This document shows positions 6,398-6,620 of a stretch of 6,620 nt of DNA, piece by piece. Within the stretch, counting starts at the first letter, position 1; each line of letters opens with the position of its first letter. Position numbers and translations under genes: made by a program. The notes under the pieces were generated by a model. It was given only the letters and a program-made list of their open reading frames with translations, was not told where the DNA came from and did no database searches. The stretch is from an uncultured Collinsella sp. (GTDB lineage Bacteria > Actinomycetota > Coriobacteriia > Coriobacteriales > Coriobacteriaceae): the NCBI GenBank assembly GCA_900545445.1, contig UQZH01000072.1:1-6620 (forward strand). The letters run 5' to 3'.

Positions 6398-6426
6398 TTG
6401 CATCGCGTGGCGTTCCTTGCAATAAT
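6398..6426 (+). promoter_or_regulatory. Promoter of the tRNA-His/tRNA-Lys genes
   Basis: TTGCAT (6398-6403), a spacer of exactly 17 bp, and AATAAT (6421-6426) preceded by TGC form a -35/extended -10 promoter. Transcription would start about 20 nt upstream of tRNA-His. Confidence 0.65.
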
Positions 6427-6452
6427 AGTCGAGCGCGAAGCGCACAGGACAC

Positions 6453-6530
6453 GGTGGGTGTAGCTCAGTTGGCTAGAGCGACGGGTTGTGGTCCCGTAGG
6501 TCGAGGGTTCGAGTCCCTTTACCCACCCCA
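6453..6530 (+). tRNA. tRNA-His (anticodon GTG)
   Basis: This is a complete cloverleaf. The acceptor stem GTGGGTG (6454-6460) pairs with TACCCAC (6520-6526). The D arm has AGCTCAG..GGCTAGAGC, the anticodon stem ACGGG/CCCGT holds the loop TTGTGGT with anticodon GTG at 6488-6490, and the T arm has GGTTCGAGTCC. The extra G at 6453 (G-1) faces C73 (6527), the identity element of tRNA-His. The 3' CCA is encoded (6528-6530). Confidence 0.96.
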
Positions 6531-6552
6531 GTTCTTGCTTCGTGTTGATATC

Positions 6553-6620
6553 GGGTCGTTAGCTCAGTTGGTAGAGCAGGGGACTCTTAATCCCAAGGTC
6601 CAGGGTTCGACCCCCTGACG
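6553..6620 (+). tRNA. tRNA-Lys (anticodon CTT), 3' end cut by window edge
   Basis: The 5' acceptor strand GGGTCGT (6553-6559), D arm AGCTCAGTTGGTAGAGC, anticodon loop CTCTTAA with anticodon CTT at 6586-6588, and T arm CAGGGTTCGACCCCCTG are visible. Only ACG of the 3' acceptor strand is present before the window ends. It lies 22 nt after tRNA-His and is probably co-transcribed. The outermost anticodon-stem pair is G-A. Confidence 0.93.

Noticed and set aside
6391..6618. A 75-codon plus-strand frame across the tRNA genes
   Set aside because: Its peptide (VAQLARATGCGPVGRGFES and LAQLVEQGTLNPKVQGSTP) is the well-known false translation of tRNA genes.

Overview
The window is ordinary core chromosome from a high-GC bacterium. 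It most resembles the class Coriobacteriia, with Collinsella or a close relative as my best guess. This is an inference from protein character: a Rho factor with a long Arg/Asn/Asp-rich N-terminal extension, GC-rich codon use, and the style of the ROK kinase and VanZ proteins. No database search was possible.

Layout, left to right. (1) The 3' part of rho runs forward from the left edge to 1789. Its start lies outside the window, because the frame is open with no start codon from base 2 until an internal ATG at 545. A strong intrinsic terminator follows at 1831-1861. (2) A new transcription unit begins with a good promoter (about 1897-1925) and a leader of about 170 nt. It encodes an unrecognised membrane-anchored, Ala/Asp/Glu-rich protein (2104-3504), followed after 7 nt by a small VanZ-family membrane protein (3512-3961). 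A 12-bp-stem terminator overlaps the vanZ stop codon. It is flanked by A and T tracts, so it can serve transcripts arriving from both sides. (3) Two genes run leftward as separate units: a ROK-family fructokinase-type sugar kinase (4076-4966) and a class I/II PLP-dependent aminotransferase (5107-6288). A strong hairpin at 5042-5082 lies between them. (4) Reading right again, a promoter at 6398-6426 drives tRNA-His(GTG) and then tRNA-Lys(CTT), which is cut by the right edge.

The genes do not form one pathway. Rho terminates transcription, the kinase feeds sugar into glycolysis, the aminotransferase handles amino acid/keto acid exchange, and the tRNAs serve translation. The two-gene unit of unknown protein plus VanZ is the least understood part. 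I saw no mobile element, CRISPR array, phage gene or defence system.

Points worth a second look are the apparent loss of aromatic RNA-contact residues in the cold-shock domain of Rho, its disordered N-terminal extension, the unknown membrane protein with its folded leader, and palindromes placed like operators upstream of the kinase and between the aminotransferase and the tRNAs.
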